DNA of 64,000 nucleotides from Chitinophaga hostae (GCF_018224885.1 NZ_JAGTXB010000001.1:434001-498000); one strand, 5' to 3'. Positions 34,660-43,817 are shown, counted from the first letter of the stretch. Numbers and translations: made by a program. The notes: a model not told the origin generated them from the sequence alone.

Positions 34660-35122
34660 GGAAGTAATTTACGAAAATTGTTTCTCCAAACCTGCGGAAG
34701 CTGGCCATCTGCCCGGCAGTAAACCCCGTTGTGGACGATCCCGGCATGAAGGGCATTCAGCGGGTACCTGTCTCCCTTAATAAAAATATCCGGCAGCAGC
34801 ATCGCATACGGCTATACTAAAATGAGATCCTGAATTTTTCTTTACATTTGAGCTCATGTGAAAAAATCGGGTTTGCTATGATCTTACTGATATGTTCCTT
34901 TTTACTCATTGTGGGTGTAATAATGGCGGCGGTTGTTTATGCCGTTAATGAGCAATCAAAACAATGGGCCGAATCAGAAAATTGATACTGCGCTGCTACT
35001 GCAGTACAGCGTTGACCGCTCATCGGTATGTGGCCGGATAGTTACCGTTTACAGTAGGGGGATACGCTTTCCCATGCGTTATACCTGAGTACTGTAGCAA
35101 TTAATTATATAGCAACCATCGT
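34660..35122. other. Intergenic region with one small ORF
   Basis: The divergent ABC exporter and GT87-like genes are separated by 463 bp. The only coding signal I see is the 35-codon membrane peptide at 34878-34985. The remainder, including 34986-35122, shows no gene or strong hairpin. Confidence 0.5.
34878..34985 (+). CDS. Small single-pass membrane peptide (35 aa)
   Basis: ATG at 34878 to TGA at 34983-34985 encodes 35 residues. A hydrophobic helix (ILLICSFLLIVGVIMAAVVY, residues 2-21) is followed by a short polar tail (AVNEQSKQWAESEN). The ATG overlaps the stop of an 8-codon leader, GTGAAAAAATCGGGTTTGC-TATGA. The composition is typical of small membrane peptides, but the size makes chance a real alternative. 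Confidence 0.35.
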   Translation: MILLICSFLLIVGVIMAAVVYAVNEQSKQWAESEN

Positions 35123-36334
35123 ATGCGTGAAAAAAGAAATGTGCTGACTTATCTGGCGGAAAAGGAATGGCTGATCATGTCTTTATGGTTTGGCCTGGCC
35201 TTCCTGGGCGCTATCATGGAGATCTCCCGGGAAAATATTAATAATTTCCTCATATTTAAGAACGTCTTTTTTCACGTACTGCATCAGCAACCCCTATACA
35301 TACACTACCCGGCAGAATATTACGATGTTAACCTCTATGGTCCTGTATTCAGCATCGTAATCGCGCCTTTTGCGGGCTTAGACACGCACCTGGGCGCCAT
35401 GATGTGGGCCCTTACAGGAGCCGCTGCCCTTTTTTATGCCATTCGCCAGCTTCCTCTTACCCGCTTACAGCAAAATATTATTCTCCTGTTGTGTACCCAG
35501 GAGCTGATGGGCGCCAGTGGCTGGTTTCAGCTCAACCAGTTTATAGGGGCATTCATCATTCTTACCTTCACCAATACCATCAAGGGAAAAGAACTCTGGG
35601 CCACTTTCTTTATTGTATTAGGAACCTTTACCAAGTTTTACGGTATCGTAGGACTGGCATTTTTCTTTTTCAGCCCTAATCCCAAACGTTTTATTGGTGG
35701 ACTATTCCTCTGGGCAGTGGTGATGTTTGCCTTACCCATGGTAATTTCTTCTCCCCAATATATTGTCAACTGTTATTTTGAATGGTATGCTGCATTAGTG
35801 CATAAGAATGAACTGAATGTGGGCGCAAACGTGTTGTTCCAGGATATTTCTGCCGGGGGCCTTATCAAACGGGTATTTCATATTCCATGGTTGAGTAATA
35901 TGGCAGTACTCGTGCCGGCAGTAGTAATGTTCCTTTTACAGTATACACAACTCAAATACCGCTATAACTCCCGTTACCGTTTATACATTTTATGTTCTAC
36001 GCTGATGTTCCCGGTACTCTTCAGCACCAGTTCAGAATCGCCTACCTATATTATTGCTATCCCTGCCATCTGCATCTGGTACGTGATGCAGCCCGCTACC
36101 AAATGGAATAATATATTCATCTTTTTCGCCATCTTACTTGTCAGCTTCTCCCATTCAGACGTGGTAACACCCTGGGTAAGAAAGAACCTGGCAGTGCCTT
36201 ATGCGCTGAAAGCTTTGCCCTGCCTGGTATTATGGCTCATGATCGCCTATGAGATCTACACCCACAAATTTTTAGTAAAAAAAGAACCCGTTTCCAGGCC
36301 AGTGCAGGAATTGGCCGCCATTACCCATTTATAA
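35123..36334 (+). CDS. GT87/DUF2029-like polytopic membrane glycosyltransferase
   Basis: A 403-residue integral membrane protein with roughly ten helices, resembling DUF2029/GT87 polyprenyl-phosphate-dependent glycosyltransferases. An extracytoplasmic loop after the first helix contains the conserved-looking HYPAEYYDVNLYGPVFSI segment (about 58-75), where GT-C enzymes carry catalytic acidic residues. Further on, QLNQFIGAFIILTFTNTIKG and GTFTKFYGIVGLAFFFF match the family pattern Q-x-N and K-x-Y/F. It probably adds a sugar to a lipid-linked glycan on the periplasmic face. The ATG at 35123 is supported by the basic N-terminus. Donor and acceptor are unknown. It lies upstream of the GH92 gene by 63 bp, on the same strand. 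Confidence 0.75.
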   Translation: MREKRNVLTYLAEKEWLIMSLWFGLAFLGAIMEISRENINNFLIFKNVFFHVLHQQPLYIHYPAEYYDVNLYGPVFSIVIAPFAGLDTHLGAMMWALTGAAALFYAIRQLPLTRLQQNIILLLCTQELMGASGWFQLNQFIGAFIILTFTNTIKGKELWATFFIVLGTFTKFYGIVGLAFFFFSPNPKRFIGGLFLWAVVMFALPMVISSPQYIVNCYFEWYAALVHKNELNVGANVLFQDISAGGLIKRVFHIPWLSNMAVLVPAVVMFLLQYTQLKYRYNSRYRLYILCSTLMFPVLFSTSSESPTYIIAIPAICIWYVMQPATKWNNIFIFFAILLVSFSHSDVVTPWVRKNLAVPYALKALPCLVLWLMIAYEIYTHKFLVKKEPVSRPVQELAAITHL

Positions 36335-36397
36335 AAAAATTAACTAAAAAAGTAATAATCAGGCCGTAAATTGCCGGATTATTAAAGGTTTTTGATT

Positions 36398-38674
36398 ATG
36401 AACTCGGGATTCAAGATAGGTAGCGCCTTCGCGTTATCCGCCATGCTGTTTCACGGCATTCAGGCAGATGCTCAAAAGAAGGAAACATTTGTAGAAAGTA
36501 AATCAGTTGCTTCAGTAGATCCATATATTGGCTCCGGTGGACATGGACACGTATTTTTAGGCGCCAGCGTACCTTATGGCGCGGTACAAACAGGCCCTAC
36601 CAATATTGTGAAAGGTTGGGATTGGTGCTCCGGGTATCATTACTCCGACAGCGTATTAATAGGATTCTCCCAAATGCACCTCAGCGGCACCGGTATCGGT
36701 GACCTGGGCGATGTGCTCATCATGCCCTATACCGGTAAAGTGAGAACCAACAGGGGCACCCAGGAAGATCCTACTTCCGGGTATGGCTCCCATTATTCAC
36801 ATGATCGTGAGAAAGCCCGTCCAGGCTACTACTCCGTACAGCTGGACGACTACAACATCAAAGCAGAATTAACGGCTTCCGAAAGAGTAGCGCTTCACAG
36901 GTATACTTTTCCAAAAGGTCAGCCTGCAAATATTATTGTTGATCTGAAAGAAGGTATAGGCTGGGATGCGCCGGTAGAAACATTTATCCGCCAGGTAGAT
37001 GAATATACGCTGGAAGGTTATCGTTATTCCAAAGGTTGGGCAGAAGACCAGCGTCTTTGGTTTGCCATCAAATCCAACGTACCCGTAAAACAATTCCTGG
37101 TTTTTGATGGAGATACCAAACAATCCGGTAACTCCGTGAAATCAAAGGCTGCCAAAGGCGTCATCGTTTTTGATAAGTCGCCCGGACAGGTAATGCTGAA
37201 AGTAGGCATCTCGCCGGTAAGCAGCGAAGGAGCACTCGCTAATATCAAAGCGGAAATTCCAGGCTGGGACTTTGCCAAAACAGTGAATACCGCCAACGCC
37301 AAATGGGATAAGGAATTATCCAAAGTAAACATTGAAACAACGGATAACGCCGCCCGCCGCGTTTTCTATACAGCATTGTATCATACCATGATCGATCCGG
37401 CTTTGTTCAATGATCATGATGGCAGCTACCGCGGCACCGATAAAAAAGTGTACACCAATCCAGGCTTCGATAATTATTCCGTATTCTCTTTATGGGATAT
37501 CTATCGCTCCTGCGCGCCACTCAGCACCATCCTGCACCCGGAAAAGGTGAACAGCTTCGTGAACTCTATGCTCACCATTTATAAGCAACAGGGAAAATTA
37601 CCCATCTGGCACCTGATGGGCAGTGAAACCAATTGCATGGTAGGCTATCACGCAGTGCCCCCCATCGTGGATGCTTACCTGAAAGGATTCACCGGCTTTA
37701 ATGCAGAAGATGCACTGGCCGCCATGAAAGCCTCTTCTACCCGCGACGACCTCGGCGTAAAATATGTTAAGGAATTAGGCTATATCCCTGCAGACAAAGA
37801 ATATGAATCTGTTTCAAAGGCACTGGAATATGCCATCGATGATTGGTGTATTGCTGCTATGGCAAAGAAAATGGGCAAAACAGCCGACTATGAATATTAT
37901 AAAAAACGCGCCGGCTATTACAAGAACTACTTCGATAGCAGCATCCGTTTTGTTCGTCCACGTATGAGCGACGGCAGCTTCAAAACACCATACGATCCAT
38001 TTAATTCTATCCACGAAAAAGGCGACTTTACCGAAGGTAACGGCTGGCAATATACCTGGCTGGTACCACAGGATGTGGAAGGTCTTATTCAACTCATGGG
38101 TGGCGACGAAGCCTTTACCCGCAAGCTCGACAGCCTCTTTACTGCAAAAGGCGACATGGGCGCAGAAGCCTCCAGCGACATCTCCGGCCTCATAGGCATG
38201 TATGCTCACGGTAATGAGCCAAGCCATCACGTTACCTACATGTATGCTTTTTCTGGTAACCAATGGAAAACTGCAGAGAAAGTAAGACAGGTAATGAAAG
38301 ACTTCTATTTCGATAAACCGGAAGGTCTTGCAGGTAACGAAGATTGCGGCGCAATGTCTTCCTGGTATGTATTCTCTTCGATGGGCTTCTATCCTGAAAA
38401 CCCAGCCAGCGGTGTGTACGTATTAGGTAGCCCGTTATTCGATAAGGCTACCATAAAAGTAGGCGCAGGCAAAACTTTCACGGTACAGGCCATCGGCAAC
38501 AGTCCTGAAAATATCTATATCCAGAGCGTTACCCTTAATGGAAAGCCTTACAGCAAGAGCTTTATCACACATGAAGATGTGGTAAAAGGCGGTACCATGG
38601 TGGTGAAAATGGGTAATAAACCTAATTACGACTTCGGGAAAGCTGCAGCCAACAGGCCTGCAAACGTGTTGTAG
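36398..38674 (+). CDS. GH92 family alpha-mannosidase
   Basis: A 758-residue secreted glycoside hydrolase of family GH92, calcium-dependent exo-alpha-mannosidases that trim N-glycans and mannans. After a signal peptide (MNSGFKIGSAFALSAMLFHG to about QADAQ) come DPYIGSGGHGHVFLGASVPYGAVQTGP, split here across residues 35-61, then the family motifs QMHLSGTGIGDLGDV, FSLWDIYRS, EGNGWQYTW (about 545) and HGNEPSHHVTYMYA (about 605), where the catalytic acid/base region lies. The C-terminus is a beta-domain. All hallmark motifs appear intact and the length is normal. The ATG at 36398 was chosen for the signal peptide. Its stop codon is followed immediately by the large inverted repeat. Confidence 0.95.
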   Translation: MNSGFKIGSAFALSAMLFHGIQADAQKKETFVESKSVASVDPYIGSGGHGHVFLGASVPYGAVQTGPTNIVKGWDWCSGYHYSDSVLIGFSQMHLSGTGIGDLGDVLIMPYTGKVRTNRGTQEDPTSGYGSHYSHDREKARPGYYSVQLDDYNIKAELTASERVALHRYTFPKGQPANIIVDLKEGIGWDAPVETFIRQVDEYTLEGYRYSKGWAEDQRLWFAIKSNVPVKQFLVFDGDTKQSGNSVKSKAAKGVIVFDKSPGQVMLKVGISPVSSEGALANIKAEIPGWDFAKTVNTANAKWDKELSKVNIETTDNAARRVFYTALYHTMIDPALFNDHDGSYRGTDKKVYTNPGFDNYSVFSLWDIYRSCAPLSTILHPEKVNSFVNSMLTIYKQQGKLPIWHLMGSETNCMVGYHAVPPIVDAYLKGFTGFNAEDALAAMKASSTRDDLGVKYVKELGYIPADKEYESVSKALEYAIDDWCIAAMAKKMGKTADYEYYKKRAGYYKNYFDSSIRFVRPRMSDGSFKTPYDPFNSIHEKGDFTEGNGWQYTWLVPQDVEGLIQLMGGDEAFTRKLDSLFTAKGDMGAEASSDISGLIGMYAHGNEPSHHVTYMYAFSGNQWKTAEKVRQVMKDFYFDKPEGLAGNEDCGAMSSWYVFSSMGFYPENPASGVYVLGSPLFDKATIKVGAGKTFTVQAIGNSPENIYIQSVTLNGKPYSKSFITHEDVVKGGTMVVKMGNKPNYDFGKAAANRPANVL

Positions 38675-38864
38675 TTTGTCTTGCCCAGGATTAGACTGAT
38701 TTTGACGATTAGACTGATTTTTTCTAATGATATTTTGATTTAAAAAGATTAGCGAAGATAAAAGCGAGTGTCCGCGTTTGTCTTCGCTAATCTTTTTAAA
38801 TCAAAATATCATTAGAAAAAATCAGTCTAATCGTCAAAATCAGTCTAATCCTGGGCAAGACAAA
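38675..38864. repeat. 84-bp perfect inverted repeat (3'-end repeat family, bidirectional terminator)
   Basis: The left arm 38675-38758 is the exact reverse complement of the right arm 38781-38864, with a 22-bp spacer that itself pairs partly. Each arm starts TTTGTCTTGCCCAGGATTAG and contains GATTAGACTGATTTT twice in tandem. It fills the whole gap between the stop codon of the GH92 gene and that of the convergent gene at 38871. Related copies lie at 40985-41035 and 41562-41612. The RNA would form an extremely stable stem from either strand. Confidence 0.95.
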
Positions 38865-38870
38865 ATTCGC

Positions 38871-39959
38871 TTACGCGCTTTCCCCCAGCACCCGCAACAC
38901 CTCCGGTGTTACGCTGCCAAAGATAGAAACCCCGGCTGCGCCGTTCTGAATGGCCAGTCTTACTGCTTCCGCCAACGATGTATAGTTGCCGTTAAAATCA
39001 GGTAAATAAAGACCGGCATATAATGGGAACGCCCCATGTAACCCCTTCACGCCTTCTGCAACGGCGTCGCCAATCCAGCTTACATTTTCCCGGTAAAAAC
39101 CATGATAGATCATCGGGCACACAGCGTTCAACGGCCAGTTGGTCCAGTCTTGCCGCACAATGCGTTTAGCAATTTCCGGTGTAGGAAATACCGCTGCTGA
39201 AATGGGCTTTTTATGCTGCCGCGCTACCTGCGCCAGGTTGTTCACCACGTTTGTAATACGATCGTAACGGAACTTGCGCCAGGAAGGGCTTTGGTCCGGA
39301 TGTTCGATCTGCAGCGGATCTATCCCATTCTTTTCTTTATAGGCGTTGCGGCATTGCTCGCAATAACAGAAATCATATTCAGGTAATTCTTTCGACTGGT
39401 CAATACCATAATGACTCCACAGGTTCACCGGTAAAATCACATCACAATAACGTACATAGTCCAGGTGTATGCCATCTACATAATCCAGGGAGAGCGCCTT
39501 CTCTACCTGCTCTTTCAGATAATTCACTACCTCCGGTTTGCTGGGACAAAGCCATCTGTAATAGTCTACATAAGGGGGATGATTGGCACAGGACTCGCCT
39601 TTACGGTTCTGAGCATACCATTCCGGGTGACTGGCCAGCAGTTCCTTTTCTCCGCGGTTCATGGTCCATATCCAGCGATGCGCCTTTATTCCATTAGCTT
39701 TCGCCGCTTTGAAATGTACCTCGCTGTCGGCTTCAAACATAATATCCGTAATGCCGGCTTTTCTGTAAGCCGCATATCTCGGTTGCAAAACAGCGGCAGT
39801 TTCTTTATGATCGGGATTGATCCATACACGATGCTGTATCGATGTTTTTTCCAGGGAAGGGGACTTTTCAGCGATGGCTGCTGCACTAACCGGCAGGGAT
39901 GCCTTTGCTAGTGCAAGACCGCCGATTCCCAATGACTTAATAAAAACACGTTTATCCAT
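38871..39959 (-). CDS. GHL10/YngK-like family 10 glycosyl hydrolase-like protein
   Basis: A 362-residue secreted protein with a Tat- or Sec-like leader (MDKRVFIKSLGIGGLALAKA) and a TIM-barrel-like body. HRVWINPDHKETA, ADSEVHFKAAKANGIKAHRW, VDGIHLDYVRY (about 168-178) and MIYHGFYREN resemble the GHL10/DUF187 group of putative glycosidases, where LDYVRY is a highly conserved segment. FCYCEQC suggests a metal or disulfide site. The substrate is unknown. It lies downstream of the CBM9-like gene on the same strand (5 bp gap), so the two are probably co-expressed. Its 3' end abuts the inverted repeat. Confidence 0.82.
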   Translation of the reverse strand: MDKRVFIKSLGIGGLALAKASLPVSAAAIAEKSPSLEKTSIQHRVWINPDHKETAAVLQPRYAAYRKAGITDIMFEADSEVHFKAAKANGIKAHRWIWTMNRGEKELLASHPEWYAQNRKGESCANHPPYVDYYRWLCPSKPEVVNYLKEQVEKALSLDYVDGIHLDYVRYCDVILPVNLWSHYGIDQSKELPEYDFCYCEQCRNAYKEKNGIDPLQIEHPDQSPSWRKFRYDRITNVVNNLAQVARQHKKPISAAVFPTPEIAKRIVRQDWTNWPLNAVCPMIYHGFYRENVSWIGDAVAEGVKGLHGAFPLYAGLYLPDFNGNYTSLAEAVRLAIQNGAAGVSIFGSVTPEVLRVLGESA

Positions 39960-39964
39960 ATCCG

Positions 39965-41065
39965 TTATTTTCTATTGTTATAAACTTTGCCTTCCTGGTT
40001 TATATTAATGGAACCAGCGAAGTTGCTGCCGGTAATACCAGCCGTAAACTGTGAAGAAATTCCTTCCAGTGTGATGGTATATACCTGCCCGTTGGCGCCT
40101 GTTACGGTAGCAGGCAGTTTCAATGCATCAAGACTGCCGGCATATCGCCCATTGTTTTTCCGGTAAGCCTGTTGGGCGTAATAAATGCGCCACAGGTATA
40201 CTTTGGCATCTTCCGCCGCGGGGAGCTGAAATATAGCTTTTGATTGCGTAGTAAACAAGAGGTAGCCCCATCTTTCGGGGGCATGCATATTAATAATTTG
40301 CTGTGGCGACCATACCCAGTTGTTTTCCGGCTTCCGCTGTTTTACATATTCCCCGTTTTTAATATCAGTATCCCACTCTACCCTCGAAAAATTTATGCGC
40401 CAAAGGCTATTGTTTACAGGCCGCAGCTGGTTATTGAAAAAGCTGAGTGCACTAAATGGAACTGCCATTTCCACTGTCCATTCTTTGTCCGTATTTTTCA
40501 CATCATTAAGCGTACCATTTATGTGTACAGCAGTGCGAATACCCTTGGTATCCCAGTTCAGCATGGCTTCCCCTCCATTGCGGTATGGCTTTCCCATATA
40601 GAGGTCCATCACCGTATTCAAGGCATTGATCTCTATTTCATAATACTGATGCGTATCTCCATCAGGATCAATAAATACTTCGAAATCGTTGTCATGAAAG
40701 ATGATAGCATCATGATCGCGCAAAGTAGCCCATATATGTGGTTCCTCCAATTGGGCCGCAATATAAAGGTACTTATCGTCCCATATCATCTTCACCCTCG
40801 TACGCAGCCGTGGCCGCGGCTTGGCGCTGCCTTCAATATCTTCAAAATCCTCTGACCAGCTCACGTTTTTCCAAGCGGCGTCATCTAATTTTCCATCTAT
40901 TGCCAGGCTGTCTGTTGCACGGTAACAAACGTAGTGCTTTGGCGTGCCGGTAAAAGGAAGGAAGGCATTGGAGAAGGTTTGCGCGGATATTGTCTTCCCC
41001 AGGATTAAACTGATTATAGCGATTAAAATGATTTTACCCTTTATACTGTTGTGTCTTTTTCTCAT
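39965..41065 (-). CDS. CBM9-like carbohydrate-binding domain protein
   Basis: A 366-residue secreted protein with a CBM9/DOMON-type beta-sandwich. YRATDSLAIDGKLDDAAWKN opens the domain, followed by IWDDKYLYIAAQLEEPHIWA, FHDNDFEVFIDPDGDTHQYY and WTVEMAVPFSAL, all typical of this family. The ~100-residue C-terminal part is unassigned. It is probably a surface or periplasmic glycan-binding partner of the hydrolase gene 5 bp downstream. The signal peptide core (KIILIAIISLILGKT) is encoded by a copy of the repeat family seen at 38675-38864. The ATG at 41065 overlaps the GxxExxY stop by 4 bp. Confidence 0.85.
   Translation of the reverse strand: MRKRHNSIKGKIILIAIISLILGKTISAQTFSNAFLPFTGTPKHYVCYRATDSLAIDGKLDDAAWKNVSWSEDFEDIEGSAKPRPRLRTRVKMIWDDKYLYIAAQLEEPHIWATLRDHDAIIFHDNDFEVFIDPDGDTHQYYEIEINALNTVMDLYMGKPYRNGGEAMLNWDTKGIRTAVHINGTLNDVKNTDKEWTVEMAVPFSALSFFNNQLRPVNNSLWRINFSRVEWDTDIKNGEYVKQRKPENNWVWSPQQIINMHAPERWGYLLFTTQSKAIFQLPAAEDAKVYLWRIYYAQQAYRKNNGRYAGSLDALKLPATVTGANGQVYTITLEGISSQFTAGITGSNFAGSININQEGKVYNNRK
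40985..41035 (-). repeat. Copy of the 3'-end repeat family, read as part of a signal peptide
   Basis: These 51 bp match the copy at 41562-41612 (reverse complement) at 46 of 51 positions and share the TCTT-CCCAGGATTA core with the 84-bp arms at 38675. Here the repeat is inside the CBM9-like gene and encodes its hydrophobic signal segment KIILIAIISLILGK. Confidence 0.85.
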
Positions 41066-41451
41066 TTATACTTGTCGTTGAAGAGCCTTTTAAATTCAAG
41101 GCTTGGAGTGCCAAAGTTAATAAGTAATCCCGTTTCTACATTATAAGCTTTCAGATAACCTTTAGCCTGAGATATATGTACTTGTTCTGTTATGGTTAAG
41201 GCTTTTAATTCCACTGAAATAAGATTTTCTACTATAAAGTCGGCTCTGCGACTCCCAACGTGTAAACCTTTGTAATAAACAGATATTTCTTTTTCACGTT
41301 CGAAGTGAATCCCGTTTTCAGCCATTTCAATCGCTAATGCGCGCTGATATATGACTTCTTGAAATCCCGAACCTAAAATGCGATGAACATGCATCGCACA
41401 TCCTATAATTTTTCCTGTAAGCTCAGAATGCTTGTAGTGCGGGTTAATCAT
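41062..41451 (-). CDS. GxxExxY family protein
   Basis: A 129-residue protein with the defining GFQEVIY (GxxExxY) near residue 29 and a PD-(D/E)XK-like arrangement later: GSRRADFIVENLISVELKAL, with D in RADF and E-L-K in VELKA. The family is common in Bacteroidota, occurs near surface polysaccharide and other loci, and has no proven function. It overlaps the CBM9-like ATG by 4 bp, so it is the upstream gene of that operon. The nuclease-like residues appear intact; whether it cuts nucleic acid is unknown. Confidence 0.88.
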   Translation of the reverse strand: MINPHYKHSELTGKIIGCAMHVHRILGSGFQEVIYQRALAIEMAENGIHFEREKEISVYYKGLHVGSRRADFIVENLISVELKALTITEQVHISQAKGYLKAYNVETGLLINFGTPSLEFKRLFNDKYK

Positions 41452-41488
41452 AAAAAAGTGGTGTTAAAACAAACAATACTCTAATTTA

Positions 41489-41517
41489 ATAAAAAAAGAG
41501 CCGGACATTAGCCCGGC
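41489..41517 (-). terminator. Terminator after the M13 peptidase gene
   Basis: On the minus strand GCCGG (41517-41513) and CCGGC (41504-41500) form a stem, followed by TCTTTTTTT. It lies about 100 bp after the M13 stop codon and 40 bp before the GxxExxY start. Confidence 0.7.
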
Positions 41518-41561
41518 GCCCAAATTATTCAAGTTAAAAGATCAAAGGAAATCAAAAAAAT

Positions 41562-41612
41562 AAAATCATCATAATCGCTGTAATCAGTTTAATCCTGGGT
41601 AAGACAAAATCC
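41562..41612 (+). repeat. Copy of the 3'-end repeat family after the M13 peptidase stop
   Basis: Same 51-bp sequence family as 40985-41035, ending AATCCTGGGTAAGACAAAAT on the plus strand. It begins immediately after the stop codon of the minus-strand M13 peptidase gene (41614), the same placement as in the GH92 and GHL10-like genes. Confidence 0.85.
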
Positions 41613-41613
41613 G

Positions 41614-43662
41614 TTACCAAATGTGGACTCTCGCACTGTCCGCTCTATACATTCCATCACCCGGTTTAATACCATACACTTCATAAAACGCGTCCACATC
41701 ACTAAATGGCCCGTTCACCCTGAATTTAGCAGGAGAATGCACATCGGTCAGTACTTGCCTGGCCAGTGATTCTTTTTTGGTATGTCCTAACCATCCCAGT
41801 GAATAGCCCATGAAATAGCGTTGTGCAGGGGTGTAGCCCGCAATTTTTTCATTTTTCTTGTACTGTTCGGTCTTCTTAAATGCTTCCCATCCAAGGAGTA
41901 TACCGCCCAGGTCAGCGATGTTTTCACCGAGCGTAGCTTTACCGTTGATGCGTAAACTATCTACTACTACGTAGCCATTGAATTGTTGTACCATAACGGC
42001 TGCGCGGTCGTTGAATTTCTTTTCATCTTCTTTGGTCCACCAGCTTTTCAGGTTACCGGCGGCATCAAATTGACGGCCTTCGTCATCGAAGCCATGTGTA
42101 ATTTCGTGGCCAATGGTAGACGCGCCCGCATAACCATAAACGACTGCATCATCCAGCTCTTCGTCGCGTTTACCGGGAACGGTAAAGATACCGGCAGGCA
42201 GTACGATCTCATTGTTGCTGGGGTTGTAGTAGGCATTATAGGTTTGCGGTGTCATATCCCATTCGGTACGGTCTACAGGTTTGCCCAGTTTGGCGATCTG
42301 GTAATTTAACCACCACTGGCGGGCAGCATCTACGTTCTGGTAGTACGACTGATCTTTGATATCCATAGCAGAGAAATCTTTCCACTTATCAGGATAGCCG
42401 ACTTTTTTGGTAATTTTTGAAAGTTTATATAATGCTTTTGCTTTGGTGCTGTCGCTCATCCAGTCCAGGTGTTCAATACGTGTTTTTAGTTCTCCCCGTA
42501 TTTCTTCTACCAGGTTTTCATATCTTTTTTTAGCGGTAGCATTAAAAAATTCTTTTACAAACAGTTGGCCGAGCGCTTCGCCCATGGCGCCTTCTTCGGA
42601 GTCCAGCACGCGTTTCCAGCGAGGCTTTTGTTTGTCTTGCCCACGAAGCAGCTTGCCATAAAAAGCAAAGCTGGTATTGGCGATGGTATCGCTCAGTGTG
42701 CCGGCGGCGCTGCTGATGAGATTCCATTTCAGATAGTTTTTCCAGGTATCGAGCGGTTGCGATTTGAGTGCATCGCTCAGCGTAGTATAAAATTCAGGCT
42801 GACCAACGATGACCGTATCGGCGAATTTGCTGATGCCCTGTTGTTTTATAAAGTCCGTCCAGTCTACGCTGCCGGCAATTTTATTCAGCTGGGTAACTGC
42901 CATTTTATGGTAGTTGGCTTCCGGATCACGCAGGGCTTCCAGCTTGCGGCTCGATTTTGCCAGCATGGTTTCCAGCTGTACAACGGAAGCAGCGGCAGTT
43001 TTAGCGGCGTTGCTGTCAAGACCGGTAAACTCCAGCATTTTAGCCACATGTGCAGGGTAAGCCTGTCTTATTTTAGTGGTACGGTCGTCGGTATTAAAAT
43101 AGTAATCACGGTTGGGGAGGCCTAAGCCACCTTGTGAAAACTGAACGATAATAGCCTCGCTGTTTTTGGCATCCTGCCCGATGTACATGTCGCACATAAC
43201 GCCGGTACGATTGTGTTCTTTTGCGCTCAGCTGTATCAGCTGCTGTATGTTGGTAACAGCATCTATTGCCCGCAATGTTGCTTCGATGGGTTTAATACCA
43301 TCAGCATTGATTTTTACAGAGTCCATTCCACTTTTCCAGAAAGCGGCTATTTTTTTAGAAGTGGCATCTGTTGGATTCTCCACGGCTTTTTCGTTGATGA
43401 TGCGGAGGCGTTTGTAGAGTTCTTCCTGTACCAGGTTACCAATACCCCAGGAACTGTATTCAGCCGGAATAGGATTACGTTTGATCCATCCGCCATTGGC
43501 ATAATCAAAAAAGTCTTGCGCGGGATGAATGGTGCTGTCTACGTTAGCGGCTACTGCATCGGGTGTGGGGGTGGTGGCAGCAGCGTTTTTCTGACCTTCG
43601 TTACAGGCCATAAAGCAAGCCATGCTGGCTAACCCTGCCCCGGTAAGGATGTGTTTCATCAT
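41614..43662 (-). CDS. M13 (neprilysin/PepO) family zinc metallopeptidase, lipoprotein
   Basis: A 682-residue peptidase. The leader MMKHILTGAGLASMACFMAC has a lipobox ending at C20, so it is likely a lipoprotein. The N-terminal domain includes HPAQDFFDYANGGWIKRNPI, and the catalytic domain shows NAYYNPSNNEIVLPAG, the zinc site HEITH within STIGHEITHGFDDEGRQFD, ENIADLGG supplying the third ligand Glu, and QRYFMGYSLGW near the end. All are standard for M13 endopeptidases that cleave short peptides. No truncation. It is followed by the repeat copy and a terminator. Confidence 0.95.
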   Translation of the reverse strand: MMKHILTGAGLASMACFMACNEGQKNAAATTPTPDAVAANVDSTIHPAQDFFDYANGGWIKRNPIPAEYSSWGIGNLVQEELYKRLRIINEKAVENPTDATSKKIAAFWKSGMDSVKINADGIKPIEATLRAIDAVTNIQQLIQLSAKEHNRTGVMCDMYIGQDAKNSEAIIVQFSQGGLGLPNRDYYFNTDDRTTKIRQAYPAHVAKMLEFTGLDSNAAKTAAASVVQLETMLAKSSRKLEALRDPEANYHKMAVTQLNKIAGSVDWTDFIKQQGISKFADTVIVGQPEFYTTLSDALKSQPLDTWKNYLKWNLISSAAGTLSDTIANTSFAFYGKLLRGQDKQKPRWKRVLDSEEGAMGEALGQLFVKEFFNATAKKRYENLVEEIRGELKTRIEHLDWMSDSTKAKALYKLSKITKKVGYPDKWKDFSAMDIKDQSYYQNVDAARQWWLNYQIAKLGKPVDRTEWDMTPQTYNAYYNPSNNEIVLPAGIFTVPGKRDEELDDAVVYGYAGASTIGHEITHGFDDEGRQFDAAGNLKSWWTKEDEKKFNDRAAVMVQQFNGYVVVDSLRINGKATLGENIADLGGILLGWEAFKKTEQYKKNEKIAGYTPAQRYFMGYSLGWLGHTKKESLARQVLTDVHSPAKFRVNGPFSDVDAFYEVYGIKPGDGMYRADSARVHIW

Positions 43663-43817
43663 AAGCTGTGTGAGATTTTTGTTGCGGGGAGAAAGGTAAT
43701 TATTTTTTTATCATCCGGTTATTAAAATGGGCTTAACGGCAGGCAGGATAATTTGAAATAAATGACCGTTTTATATCGTATTTTGTTTGGAAAGTCAACT
43801 GCATACCCGTTACCCAT

